Assembly: GCA_030544685.1 (NCBI GenBank)
Contig: CP086683.1
Location: 1,860,001-1,924,000, forward strand
Source: Pseudomonas sp. B21_DOA
GTDB lineage: Bacteria > Pseudomonadota > Gammaproteobacteria > Pseudomonadales > Pseudomonadaceae
DNA length: 64,000 nucleotides
Reading direction: 5' to 3'
Shown here: positions 20,633 through 30,849 of the stretch, in pieces
How the letters are laid out: every line of letters starts with the position of its first letter
Position numbering within the stretch: position 1 is the first letter of the stretch
Made by a program: the position numbers and the translations under genes
The notes under the pieces: generated by a model
The model's input: the letters and a program-made list of their open reading frames with translations, nothing else
What the model was told of the DNA's origin: nothing
Databases searched by the model: none

Positions 20633-23494
20633 ATGCTCGAGCTCACTATAGAGCAGATATCCATGGGCCAGTCGGCCGTGGATAAACCCGCTGCCCTGCA
20701 ATTGCTGGCCAGTCATCTGGTTGCCGACGGTCTGGTGGCCGACGGTTACCTCGCCGGCCTGCAGGCCCGGGAAGCCCAGGGCTCGACCTTTCTCGGTCAA
20801 GGCATCGCCATTCCCCACGGCACCCCGGAAACCCGCGATCAGGTATTCGCCACCGGCGTGCGCCTGATGCAGTTTCCCGACGGCGTCGACTGGGGCGATG
20901 GCCAGATCGTTTATCTGGCGATCGGCATCGCGGCGAAATCGGATGAACACCTGCGCCTGCTGCAACTGCTGACCCGCGCCCTCGGCGAGACCGATCTGGG
21001 CCAGGCCTTGCGTCGCGCCAGCTCCCCCGAAGCGCTGCTTAAACTGTTGCAAGGCGCGCCGCAGGAACTGGCGCTCGATGCGCAGATGATCGGCCTCGGC
21101 GTGTCGGCCGACGATTTCGAAGAACTGGTCTGGCGCGGCGCCCGTCTGCTGCGTCAGGCCGATTGTGTGAGCAACGGCTTTGCCGGCGTGTTGCAGCAAG
21201 TCGAAGCGCTGCCACTGGGCGATGGCCTGTGGTGGTTGCACAGCGAACAGACCGTGAAGCGACCGGGGCTGGCGTTCGTCACCCCGGACAAACCGATGCG
21301 CTACCTCGGCCAGCCGCTCAGCGGCCTGTTTTGCCTGGCGAGTCTTGGCGAAGCGCATCAGGCGTTGCTTGAGCGTTTGTGCGCGTTGCTGATCGAAGGT
21401 CGCGGCCACGAACTGGGCCGCGCCACCAGCAGTCGCAAAGTCCTTGAAGTGCTTGGCGGTGAACTGCCGGCCGACTGGCCGAGCGCACGTATTGCCCTGG
21501 CCAACGCCCATGGCTTGCACGCACGACCAGCGAAGATTCTTGCGCAATTGGCGAAGAGTTTTGACGGCGAAATTCGCGTGCGCATCGTCGACAGCCAGGA
21601 CAGCGCCGTGTCGGTGAAGAGCCTGAGCAAACTGCTGAGCCTCGGCGCCCGCCGCGGTCAGGTGCTGGAGCTGATCGCCGAGCCGAGCATCGCCGCCGAT
21701 GCCTTGCCGGCCCTGCTCGCGGCGATTGAAGAAGGCCTCGGTGAGGAAGTCGAGCCGCTGCCGGCCGTGAGTCAGCAGCGCGAAGTGATCGCCGACATCG
21801 CCGAGGTGCTGGTCGCTCCGGCGTCGGGCAGCCTGTTGCAGGCGATTCCCGCCGCACCGGGCATTGCCATCGGCCCTGCGCACATTCAGGTGCAACAAGC
21901 CATCGATTACCCGTTGCGCGGCGAGTCGGCGGCCATCGAGCGCGAGCGCCTCAAGCAAGCGCTGAGCGACGTGCGCCGCGACATTCAGGGCTTGATCGAA
22001 CGCAGCAAGGCCAAGGCCATTCGGGAAATTTTCATCACCCACCAGGAAATGCTCGACGACCCGGATCTGACCGACGAAGTCGACACCCGCCTCAAGCAAG
22101 GCGAAAGCGCCGAAGCGGCGTGGATGGCGGTGATCGAAGCTGCCGCCAAACAGCAGGAGTCGCTGCAGGACGCGTTGCTCGCCGAGCGTGCCGCCGATCT
22201 GCGCGACATCGGCCGTCGAGTGCTGGCGCAATTGTGTGGCGTGCAAACCGCGAACGAGCCTGAGCAACCGTACGTTCTGGTGATGGACGAAGTTGGCCCG
22301 TCCGATGTCGCGCGGCTGGACCCGGCGCGAGTGGCGGGTATTCTCACCGCACGCGGCGGCGCTACCGCGCACAGCGCGATCGTCGCCCGTGCCCTCGGTA
22401 TTCCAGCACTGGTCGGCGCGGGTGCGGCGGTGTTGCTGCTCGAACCGGGCACACCGCTGCTGCTCGACGGCCAGCGCGGGCGTCTGCATGTCGACGCTGA
22501 TGCCGCGACCCTCAAGCGTGCCGCCGAAGAGCGCGACACTCGCGAGCAACGCCTGAAGATTGCCGCTGAACAGCGCCATCAACCGGCGCACACCACTGAC
22601 GGTCACGCCGTTGAAGTGTTCGCCAACATCGGCGAAAGCGCAGGTGTGACCAGCGCGGTGGAGCAGGGCGCCGAAGGCATTGGTCTGCTGCGCACCGAAC
22701 TGATTTTCATGGCCCACCCGCAGGCACCGGACGAGGCAACCCAGGAAGTTGAATACCGTCGCGTCCTCGATGGACTGGCCGGGCGGCCGCTGGTGGTGCG
22801 TACGCTCGATGTCGGCGGCGACAAACCGCTGCCGTATTGGCCGATTGCCAAGGAAGAAAACCCGTTCCTCGGCGTACGCGGCATCCGCCTGACCCTGCAG
22901 CGGCCGCAGATCATGGAAGCGCAACTGCGCGCCTTGCTGCGCTCGGCCGACAACCGTCCGCTGCGGATCATGTTCCCGATGGTCGGCAGCGTCGAAGAGT
23001 GGCGCCAGGCCCGCGACATGACCGAACGCCTGCGTCTGGAAATTCCAGTCGCCGACCTGCAACTGGGGATCATGATCGAGGTGCCGTCCGCCGCACTGCT
23101 CGCGCCGGTTCTGGCCAAGGAAGTCGACTTCTTCAGCGTCGGCACCAACGACCTCACGCAATACACCCTGGCCATCGACCGTGGTCACCCGACGCTGTCT
23201 GCACAAGCGGATGGCTTGCACCCGGCGGTCCTGCAACTGATCGACATCACCGTGCGCGCCGCCCATGCCCATGGCAAATGGGTCGGTGTCTGCGGCGAGC
23301 TGGCGGCTGATCCGTTGGCGGTGCCGGTGCTGGTCGGCCTCGGTGTCGACGAACTCAGCGTCTCCGGGCGCAGCATTGCCGAAGTCAAGGCGCGCATCCG
23401 TGAACTCAGCCTGACCCAGGCGCAAACCCTCGCTCAACAGGCCCTGGCCGTGGGCAGCGCGAATGAAGTGCGCGCATTAGTGGAGGCCCTGTAA
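20633..23494 (+). CDS. fruB: PTS fructose multiphosphoryl transfer protein EIIA-HPr-EI
   Basis: Carries phosphate from PEP to FruA in one 953-aa cytosolic chain. Domains in order: EIIA-Fru (active His62 in GIAIPHGTPE), HPr (His296 in HGLHARPAKIL), and enzyme I (His580 in GGATAHSAIVARALG, with the C-terminal PEP-binding motifs ENPFLGVRGIR and GTNDLTQYTLAIDRG). AAAGGAG precedes the ATG by 5 nt. Its stop overlaps the fruK start (TAATG). Intact. Confidence 0.97.
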   Translation: MLELTIEQISMGQSAVDKPAALQLLASHLVADGLVADGYLAGLQAREAQGSTFLGQGIAIPHGTPETRDQVFATGVRLMQFPDGVDWGDGQIVYLAIGIAAKSDEHLRLLQLLTRALGETDLGQALRRASSPEALLKLLQGAPQELALDAQMIGLGVSADDFEELVWRGARLLRQADCVSNGFAGVLQQVEALPLGDGLWWLHSEQTVKRPGLAFVTPDKPMRYLGQPLSGLFCLASLGEAHQALLERLCALLIEGRGHELGRATSSRKVLEVLGGELPADWPSARIALANAHGLHARPAKILAQLAKSFDGEIRVRIVDSQDSAVSVKSLSKLLSLGARRGQVLELIAEPSIAADALPALLAAIEEGLGEEVEPLPAVSQQREVIADIAEVLVAPASGSLLQAIPAAPGIAIGPAHIQVQQAIDYPLRGESAAIERERLKQALSDVRRDIQGLIERSKAKAIREIFITHQEMLDDPDLTDEVDTRLKQGESAEAAWMAVIEAAAKQQESLQDALLAERAADLRDIGRRVLAQLCGVQTANEPEQPYVLVMDEVGPSDVARLDPARVAGILTARGGATAHSAIVARALGIPALVGAGAAVLLLEPGTPLLLDGQRGRLHVDADAATLKRAAEERDTREQRLKIAAEQRHQPAHTTDGHAVEVFANIGESAGVTSAVEQGAEGIGLLRTELIFMAHPQAPDEATQEVEYRRVLDGLAGRPLVVRTLDVGGDKPLPYWPIAKEENPFLGVRGIRLTLQRPQIMEAQLRALLRSADNRPLRIMFPMVGSVEEWRQARDMTERLRLEIPVADLQLGIMIEVPSAALLAPVLAKEVDFFSVGTNDLTQYTLAIDRGHPTLSAQADGLHPAVLQLIDITVRAAHAHGKWVGVCGELAADPLAVPVLVGLGVDELSVSGRSIAEVKARIRELSLTQAQTLAQQALAVGSANEVRALVEAL

Positions 23495-24422
23495 TGGCCA
23501 AGATTCTCACCCTGACCCTCAACCCGGCTCTGGACCTCACCGTCGAGCTGTCACGGCTCGATGCCGGTCAGGTCAATCGCAGCGAGGAGATGCACACCCA
23601 CGCTGCGGGCAAAGGCGTCAATGTCGCCCAGGTGCTGGCGGATCTCGGCCATCAGGTCACCGTCAGCGGTTTTCTCGGCGAAGACAATCTGCAAGCGTTC
23701 GAAACCCTGTTCGCCAAGCGCGGTTTTGTCGACGCGTTCATCCGCGTGCCGGGCGAGACGCGCAGCAACATCAAAGTCGCCGAACAGGACGGGCGCATCA
23801 CCGACATCAACGGGCCTGGCCCGGTGGTTGATGCAACGGCGCAGCAAGCCTTGCTTGATCGCTTGCAGCAGATCGCACCTGGGCACGATGCGGTGGTGGT
23901 CGCCGGCAGTCTGCCGCGTGGCGTCACCGCGCAATGGTTGCGCGAGCTGATTGAAAGGTTGAACGCGCTCGGCTTGAAAGTCGCCCTCGATTCCAGTGGT
24001 GAAGCCTTGCGCGCTGCGTTGCAGGCCAGCCCCTGGCTGATCAAACCGAACACCGAAGAATTGGCCCACGCACTTGGCTGCGAAGTGGTCTCGCCGATCG
24101 CCGAAGCACAAGCCGCCGCACGTTTGCACGGCCAAGGCATCGAGCACGTGGTGATCTCCCACGGCGCTGACGGGGTCAACTGGTTCAGTGTCGGCTCGGC
24201 CCTGCATGCCTCGCCGCCGAAAGTCAGCGTGGCCAGCACGGTCGGTGCCGGCGATTCCTTGCTGGCCGGCATGCTCCACGGTTTGCTCAGTGCCGACACC
24301 CCGAGCAAACCCTGCGCACCGCCACCGCGATTGCGGCGATGGCGGTGACCCAGATCGGTTTTGGTATCAACGACGCAGCGCAACTGGCGCAGCTCGAACA
24401 GGGCGTGCGCGTGCGCCCCTGA
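23494..24422 (+). CDS. fruK: 1-phosphofructokinase (one apparent frameshift)
   Basis: Phosphorylates fructose-1-phosphate to fructose-1,6-bisphosphate. PfkB/ribokinase fold: N-terminal TLNPALDLTVEL, AAGKGVNVAQVL, and the catalytic/anion-hole signature STVGAGDSLLAGMLHG. As written it ends at 24348 with non-homologous residues. One more C in 24299-24302 restores TPEQTLRTATAIAAMAV and a stop at 24420-24422 (309 aa). The middle gene of fruBKA. Confidence 0.93.
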
Positions 24423-24444
24423 CAGAACAATAAGAGGGTTTGTG

Positions 24445-26178
24445 ATGAAGTTAGCCATTGTTACGGCTTGCCCGAACGGCATGGTCACCAGTGTGCTGTG
24501 CGCGCGTCTGCTCGATGCAGCGGCGCAGCGTCAGGGCTGGAGCACCAGCGTTGAAGTGGTCGATCCGGCGCACCCGGAACGCGAATTGTCGGCGGCGACC
24601 ATCGAAGCCGCCGAGTGGGTGTTGCTGGTCACCACTGGCGCGGTGGACATGAGTCGCTTCGTCGGCAAGCGCGTGTTCCAGATCGCTCCGGCGCAGGCCT
24701 TGCAGGATGTCGAAGCGGTGCTGCGTCGCGGTGCTGAAGAGGCCGAAGTCTACGTGGCCAGCGAGGGCGAACCGGCGATCGATGCGCCCCGTGCGCCGCG
24801 CATCGTCGCCATCACGGCCTGCCCGACCGGCGTCGCCCACACCTTCATGGCCGCCGAAGCGTTGCAGCAGACTGCCAAGCGCCTGGGTTATGAATTGCAG
24901 GTCGAAACCCAAGGCTCGGTCGGCGCGAAAACCCCGCTCAGCGCAACGGCCATCGCCGAGGCTGACGTGGTGTTGCTGGCGGCGGATATCGAGGTCGCCA
25001 CCGAGCGTTTCGCCGGCAAAAAGATCTATCGCTGCGGCACTGGCGTTGCCCTGAAGCAATCCGAAGCGACCCTGAAAAAAGCGCTGGCCGAAGGCGCAGT
25101 GGAAAGTGCGGCAAGCGACGGCAAGGCTCCGGCCAAGTCGGAAAAAACCGGCGTCTACAAGCACCTGCTCACGGGTGTGTCGTACATGCTGCCAATGGTG
25201 GTGGCGGGTGGTTTGCTGATCGCGTTGTCCTTCGTGTTCGGCATCACCGCTTACAAGGAAGAAGGCACGCTGGCGGCGGCGTTGATGCAGATCGGCGGCG
25301 AAACCGCGTTCAAGCTGATGGTGCCGCTGCTCGCCGGTTACATCGCCTACTCGATTGCCGACCGTCCGGGCCTTGCGCCGGGGATGATCGGCGGTTTGCT
25401 CGCAGGCACTCTGGGCGCTGGATTCATCGGCGGGATCATTGCCGGCTTCATCGCTGGTTATGCCGCCAAAGCCATCGCCCGCTATGTGAAATTGCCGCAG
25501 AGCCTGGAAGCGTTGAAGCCGATTCTGATCATTCCGTTGCTGGCCAGTCTGGTCACCGGCCTGGTGATGATTTACGTGGTCGGCAAACCGGTCGCCGGCA
25601 TGCTCGCCGCGCTCACCCAGTTTCTCGACAGCATGGGCACCACCAACGCGATTCTGCTCGGCGTATTGCTCGGCGGCATGATGTGCGTCGACCTCGGTGG
25701 GCCGATCAACAAGGCTGCCTATGCGTTTTCGGTGGGGCTGCTGGCCTCGCAGAGCTACGCACCGATGGCCGCGACCATGGCCGCCGGCATGGTGCCGCCG
25801 ATTGGTCTGGGCATTGCGACGTTCATTGCGCGGCGCAAGTTTGCCCAGACTGAACGCGAGGCCGGCAAAGCGGCTTTCGTGCTGGGCCTGTGCTTTATCT
25901 CCGAAGGGGCGATTCCGTTTGCCGCGAAAGACCCGCTGCGGGTGATCCCGGCGAGCATCGCCGGTGGCGCGCTGACCGGCGCCTTGTCGATGTACTTCGG
26001 CTGCAAGCTGATGGCGCCGCACGGTGGCTTATTTGTGCTGGCGATCCCCAATGCGATCAACCATGCGCTGCTGTATCTGCTGGCGATTGTTGCGGGGAGC
26101 CTGGTCACGGCGGTGGTGTATGCGCTGCTCAAAAGGCCTGAGGCTGTCGAGTTAGCGCTGGAACCCGCCAAGGCCTGA
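24445..26178 (+). CDS. fruA: PTS fructose transporter subunit EIIBC
   Basis: Membrane permease that imports fructose as fructose-1-phosphate. ATG 24445 gives 577 aa. Two EIIB-like modules lie in tandem: the first with VTACPNGM (Cys9), the second with ITACPTGVAHT (Cys126), which matches the canonical phospho-Cys motif. EIIC follows with about eight to ten hydrophobic segments and GGPINKAAYAF. The longer in-frame start at 24361 overlaps repaired fruK and was rejected. Confidence 0.95.
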   Translation: MKLAIVTACPNGMVTSVLCARLLDAAAQRQGWSTSVEVVDPAHPERELSAATIEAAEWVLLVTTGAVDMSRFVGKRVFQIAPAQALQDVEAVLRRGAEEAEVYVASEGEPAIDAPRAPRIVAITACPTGVAHTFMAAEALQQTAKRLGYELQVETQGSVGAKTPLSATAIAEADVVLLAADIEVATERFAGKKIYRCGTGVALKQSEATLKKALAEGAVESAASDGKAPAKSEKTGVYKHLLTGVSYMLPMVVAGGLLIALSFVFGITAYKEEGTLAAALMQIGGETAFKLMVPLLAGYIAYSIADRPGLAPGMIGGLLAGTLGAGFIGGIIAGFIAGYAAKAIARYVKLPQSLEALKPILIIPLLASLVTGLVMIYVVGKPVAGMLAALTQFLDSMGTTNAILLGVLLGGMMCVDLGGPINKAAYAFSVGLLASQSYAPMAATMAAGMVPPIGLGIATFIARRKFAQTEREAGKAAFVLGLCFISEGAIPFAAKDPLRVIPASIAGGALTGALSMYFGCKLMAPHGGLFVLAIPNAINHALLYLLAIVAGSLVTAVVYALLKRPEAVELALEPAKA

Positions 26179-26196
26179 CCGACAACACCAAATCCC

Positions 26197-26348
26197 TGTG
26201 GGAGCGGGCTTGCTCGCGAAAGCGGAGTGGCAGATAAAAAGTGTCGCCTGACACAACGTCTTCGCGAGCAAGCCCGCTCCCACATTCAGTCGCGGTTACT
26301 CAGACGGACCGCGATCAATGGTGGGAGCAAGCGAGCCTGCTCCCACAT
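26197..26348. repeat. REPIN plus an extra REP-like unit
   Basis: A full inverted pair (TGTGGGAGCGGGCTTGCTCG at 26197 and its complement ending at 26284), then a shorter palindromic unit, GTGGGAGCAAGCGAGCCTGC, at 26320-26348. It fills most of the fruA-phosphatase gap. Confidence 0.88.
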
Positions 26349-26424
26349 TGGAACTACGGGGTGTCTGGTGTCATGGCGAGTTCATATAGGCATGCTTAAG
26401 TTTTCCCTTTGCAGGGAGAACACC

Positions 26425-27966
26425 ATGAGCGATTTCAATCTCGGCCGGCGTCGCGTCATGCAAGCGGTGGGTGCCGGGCTGTTGCTGCCGGGGCTGGCGC
26501 CGGCGGTGATTGCTTCGGTCAAGGATCGTCCGCAGCTCACCGACGGCGTGCAGTCCGGCGACCTGCTCGGCGACCGCGCGATGATCTGGAGCCGCAGCGA
26601 TCGCCCGGCGCGCATGGTGGTGGAGTGGGACACCGGCAGCCTGTTCGGCAACCCGCGCAAATTCGTCTCGCCGCTGGCCGATGCGAGCAGCGATTTTACC
26701 GCCCGCGTCGAACTCAACGGCCTGCCGGCCAACCAGGCGATTTTCTATCGCGTGCACTTCGAAGACGCCCAGAGCGGCGTCGCCAGTGAACCGTGGTTCG
26801 GCCATTTGCGCAGCGTGCCAACGACAAAACGCGACATCCGTTTTGTCTGGAGCGGTGACACCGTCGGCCAGGGCTTCGGGATCAACCCGGACATCGGCGG
26901 GATGCGCATCTACGAAGCCATGCGCTTGCGCTTGCCGGACTTCTTTATCCACAGCGGCGACACCATTTATGCCGACGGCCCGGTGCCCGCGCAACTGACC
27001 ACCGAAAGCGGGCGCATCTGGCGCAACATCACCACTGAAGCCAAGAGCAAAGTCGCGCAGACCCTCGACGATTATCGTGGCAACTATCGCTACAACCTGA
27101 TGGACGAAAACATCCGCCGCTTCAACGCCGAAGTGCCGCAGATCTGGCAGTGGGACGATCACGAAGTGGTCAACAACTGGTCACCGGGCAAGCAACTGGA
27201 TGAGCGCTATCAGGAGAAAGATATCCACAAGCTGGTCGGTCGCGCCCGGCAGGCGTGGCTGGAATACGCGCCGATGCGTTTGCAAGCGGCGGACGGCGGC
27301 GGGCGCATTTATCGCAAGCTCAGCTACGGGCCGATGCTCGACGTATTTGTGCTGGATATGCGCAGCTATCGCGAAGCCAATGACGACAATCTTGGCGCGG
27401 CGAAACCGTTTCTCGGCCGTGAGCAACTGGATTGGCTCAAGCGCGAATTGAAGGCATCGAAGGCGCAGTGGAAAGTCATCGCCGCCGACATGCCCATCGG
27501 CCTTGGCGTCCCGGACGGCGAGGTAAGCCCAGGCGTGGCGCGTTGGGAAGCCGTGGCCAACGGAGACCCTGGCCCGGCGCAGGGGCGTGAGCTGGAAATT
27601 GCCGAATTGCTCGGATTTCTACGTGCGCAGCAGGTGCGCAATTTCGTGTTTCTGACGGCGGACGTGCATTACTGCGCGGCGCATCACTACCACCCGGACC
27701 GTGCCGCGTTTCAGGATTTCGAACCGTTCTGGGAGTTCGTCGCCGGGCCGCTGAATGCCGGCAGCTTCGGGCCGAATCCGTTGGACAAGACGTTCGGGCC
27801 TGAGGTGGTGTTCGAGAAAGCACCGCCCGCACAGAACACCTCGCCGTTTGCCGGATTTCAGTTTTTTGGCGAGGTGAATATCGACGGGCGGAGCGGCGAG
27901 ATGAGTGTGGTGTTGCGGGATCTGGATGGCATCGCTGTTTTCGAACAGAAACTCCAACCGGTTTGA
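26425..27966 (+). CDS. PhoD-like alkaline phosphatase family protein, Tat-exported
   Basis: A 513-aa metallophosphoesterase. The twin-arginine signal GRRRVMQAVGAGLLLPGLAP suggests folded export to the periplasm. PhoD motifs are visible: WSGDTVGQG, IHSGDTIYADGP, WDDHEVVNNW and LTADVHYCAAH. These bind the Fe/Ca centre in family members, which cleave phosphomono- or diesters. CAGGGAGAA lies upstream of ATG 26425. It has no operon partner, and no Pho box was recognised. Confidence 0.88.
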   Translation: MSDFNLGRRRVMQAVGAGLLLPGLAPAVIASVKDRPQLTDGVQSGDLLGDRAMIWSRSDRPARMVVEWDTGSLFGNPRKFVSPLADASSDFTARVELNGLPANQAIFYRVHFEDAQSGVASEPWFGHLRSVPTTKRDIRFVWSGDTVGQGFGINPDIGGMRIYEAMRLRLPDFFIHSGDTIYADGPVPAQLTTESGRIWRNITTEAKSKVAQTLDDYRGNYRYNLMDENIRRFNAEVPQIWQWDDHEVVNNWSPGKQLDERYQEKDIHKLVGRARQAWLEYAPMRLQAADGGGRIYRKLSYGPMLDVFVLDMRSYREANDDNLGAAKPFLGREQLDWLKRELKASKAQWKVIAADMPIGLGVPDGEVSPGVARWEAVANGDPGPAQGRELEIAELLGFLRAQQVRNFVFLTADVHYCAAHHYHPDRAAFQDFEPFWEFVAGPLNAGSFGPNPLDKTFGPEVVFEKAPPAQNTSPFAGFQFFGEVNIDGRSGEMSVVLRDLDGIAVFEQKLQPV

Positions 27967-27979
27967 GCACCGCGTCCCC

Positions 27980-28069
27980 TGTGGGAGCGAGCCTGCTCGC
28001 GAAAGCGGACTTACAGCCAACACCAATGTTGACTGTTAAATCGCTTTCGCGAGCAGGCTCGCTCCCACA
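27980..28069. repeat. REPIN (GTGGGAGCGAGC type)
   Basis: Inverted REP pair between convergent genes (phosphatase and the PepSY reductase), with spacer about 45 bp. Confidence 0.9.
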
Positions 28070-28085
28070 AGGGGATGGTGTTGGG

Positions 28086-30643
28086 TCAGTAAACATCCCG
28101 GCGATAGCGGCCCTGTTCGATCAGGCGTTCGACTTCGGCGCTGCCGAGGATATCGTTGAGGGCCTGGTCGACGCCTGAGGCCATCCCCTGAAGGCTGCCG
28201 CAGATATAGATGACAGCACCATCTGCCAACCATTTCTTCAATTCATCCGCAGACTCACGCAAGCGATCCTGCACATAAACCTTTTCAGCCTGATCCCGTG
28301 AAAACGCCAGGTCCAGCCGCGCCAGATCACCATTGACCAGCCATTCCTCAAGCTCGGCGCGGCAGAGGAAATCGTGTTCGCGGTTACGCTCGCCGAACAG
28401 TAGCCACTGCCGTTGCTGACCATCGGCAATGCGTGCCTTGAGCAGGCTGCGCAGGCCGGCCAGGCCAGTGCCGTTGCCCAGCAGGATCATCGGCACCGGC
28501 TCGTTCGGCAGGTGGAAACCACTGTTGCGCCGCACGCGCAGGCTGATGCTGCCGCCCACTGGCGCGTGTTCGGTGAGCCAGCCGGAGCCGATGCCGAGGC
28601 TGCCGTCGTTGTGCTGTTCCTGACGCACGATCAGTTCCAGCACGCCGTCAGCAGCAATCGTGGCGATCGAGTATTCGCGCATCGCCAGCGGCACCATCGC
28701 GTCGACCAGCGACTGCGCATGCAAACCGACCAGATGTGCGCGGTGTTCGGGCAATTGCCGTGAGGCGAGGGCGACTTCCAGCGGCTCGTCGATGCCGTTG
28801 ACCTTCACCTGAGTTTCGCCACGAATGCCGAGGCCGTCGAGGAAATGTTCGATGGCCCACGGGCAGTTGCGTGGCAGCACTTCGACCAGGTCACCGGCCA
28901 GCCAACTGCGGGTGTCCGGGGCTTTGAGGCCGAGCAGGTAGACCGGCGCGCCACTGCTGTCGGGGTTCATCAGTTCGCGCCGGACCAGTGTCCAGTTGTC
29001 GTAGCTGGGTGCTTGCCAGGTTTCGCTCGGCGCCTGTCCGGTGAGTTGGCCGAGTTGCGTTTGCCAGTGACGCAGCGCGTAGGGATCGCCGCTGTCGACT
29101 TCCACCGGGGCGAACAACGTCTTGCCGCCGTGTTCGCCGAGCCATTGATGCAGGCGCTTGGCGAAGCCGCAGAAGTGCGCGTACTGCCGATCGCCGAGGC
29201 CGAGCACGGCGTAGTTGAGGCTGTCGAGTGTCGAGGCCTTGGCCAGCACTTTGCGCTCGAAACCACGGGCGCTGTCCGGCGCTTCGCCGTCGCCGAAGGT
29301 GCTGACCACGAACAACGCGTTGTTCGAATCACGCAGATCCTGTTCGCTGAGATTGCCCAGTGGCTGCACGTTGACCGGCAGCCCGGCGGCCTGCAATTGC
29401 CCGGCGGTCTGCCACGCCAGTTGCTCGGCGAATCCGCTCTGGCTGGCGAAACCGATCAGCCATGCCGAAGCATCGGCGGACGGTTGTGCGAGACCTTGGC
29501 GGGCATCCTTGATCTGCTTTTTCTTGCGCCGACGATCCAGATACAGCAGCCACCCGGTGATGAAAAACAGCGGCATGCACACCGCCGCAATCGTCACGAT
29601 GATGCGCCCGACGAGGCCGAAGTAGCTGCCCACGTGCAGCGCATAAATGCTGGTCAGCAATTGTGCCTTGAAGCTTTTGTCGGCATAGCGGTCGACGCGT
29701 TTGACTACGCCGGTGGCCGGGTCGAGGGTGATCTGGTTCAGCGCGCGATCATGCGGCGAGCTGTCGAGCAGGTAGAACACGGTTGCCGGTTGGCCGGCCA
29801 CTGCTGGCATGCGGATGTTGTACGCGGCCAGACCCGGGCCGGCGGCGCTGTAGATGCTGCTCCACATCGCCGCGTAGTCGGCGGTCGGTGCCGGGCCTTC
29901 CGGCGCCGGGCCGCGCCCGCCGCGCACGCGTTCGTTTTGCGGCGCGTCGGAAAGCAGGCGGGTCAGGCCTTTGTTGTACCACTCGTACGACCATGACAAC
30001 CCGGTCAACGCCAGCAGCAGATACACCAGCAAACACCAAGTACCGGCCACCGAGTGCAGATCCCAAATGAGCGCGCGGCCCTTCTTTTTCCAGTCCAGGG
30101 TCAACCACACGCGCCAGCTGTTCCACTGGCGCGGCCAGCGCAGATAGAGGCCAGAGAGACAGAAGAACAACAGCATCAAGGTGCAGGCGCCGGTGATATT
30201 GCGCCCGGTATCGCCCATGGCGAGGAAGCGGTGCAGTTGCAGCATCAGGCCGAAGAAGTCCTGGCCGGTGGCGTCGCCCTTGAACTCGGCGGTGTATGGG
30301 TCGAAGTAGCGCATTTCGCCACGCCGTTCGCCTTTGGGTGGGGTGAAGTAAACGCGTGCGGCGTGACCGCTGTCGGTCTCGACCCAGAGCATCGCGACTT
30401 TCTTGCCGGACGCGGCTTCGATGCGTTCCACCAGTTCAACTGGCGGCAGCACGCCGGCGACCTGTTTTTCCACCTGCAGAACGGACGGATTCAGCGCGCG
30501 CAGGATCTCGTCCTGAAACGAATAGGCCGCGCCGGTGATGCCCATCAGGGCCAGCACCAGCCCTGCGGTGATGCCAAAAACCAGTGCAACTGGAACAGGG
30601 TTTTCTTCAACACGTCACTCGCCGTCCGTTCGGAAATTGTCAT
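28086..30643 (-). CDS. piuB: PepSY-flavodoxin-NADPH reductase fusion, iron-linked (one apparent frameshift)
   Basis: About 852 aa. The N-terminus is a PepSY/PiuB-type membrane region (LHWF... first TM, TMs near residues 150, 200 and 330). A cytosolic flavodoxin domain follows ([30 protein letters not shown]), then an FAD/NAD(P)H reductase with [15 protein letters not shown] and a terminal [17 protein letters not shown]. The run AAAAA at 30576-30580 (plus strand) lacks one base: repaired, [18 protein letters not shown] joins the start [14 protein letters not shown] at 30643. Next to piuA it probably reduces siderophore-bound iron (inference). Confidence 0.85.
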
Positions 30644-30696
30644 CACGGCGCGCATTATGCCGTGGGTTATCAAGAAGCGTTTTGCGTAACACACAA

Positions 30697-30724
30697 AAGC
30701 CCCGTTCAACTGAATGAACGGGGC
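30697..30724 (-). terminator. intrinsic terminator downstream of piuA
   Basis: On the minus strand GCCCCGTTCA, a 6-nt loop and TGAACGGGGC are followed by TTTTGTGT. It separates piuA from the reductase gene, which therefore probably has its own promoter. Confidence 0.85.
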
Positions 30725-30746
30725 CTGATCCGTTTCGCAGATCTCA

Positions 30747-30835
30747 TGTGGGAGCGAGCTTGCTCGCGAAGGCGTCGTGTCAGTCAGCATCGACTTCACT
30801 GAGCCACCGCTTTCGCGAGCAAGCTCGCTCCCACA
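30747..30835. repeat. REPIN (GTGGGAGCGAGC type)
   Basis: Inverted REP pair between the piuA stop and its terminator, so it would be transcribed as the 3' end of the piuA mRNA. Confidence 0.9.
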
Positions 30836-30849
30836 GGTTCTCACATCGG

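Noticed and set aside
20507..23437. 976-codon minus-strand ORF
   Set aside because: Antisense shadow of fruB, with no family resemblance and composition typical of a shadow.
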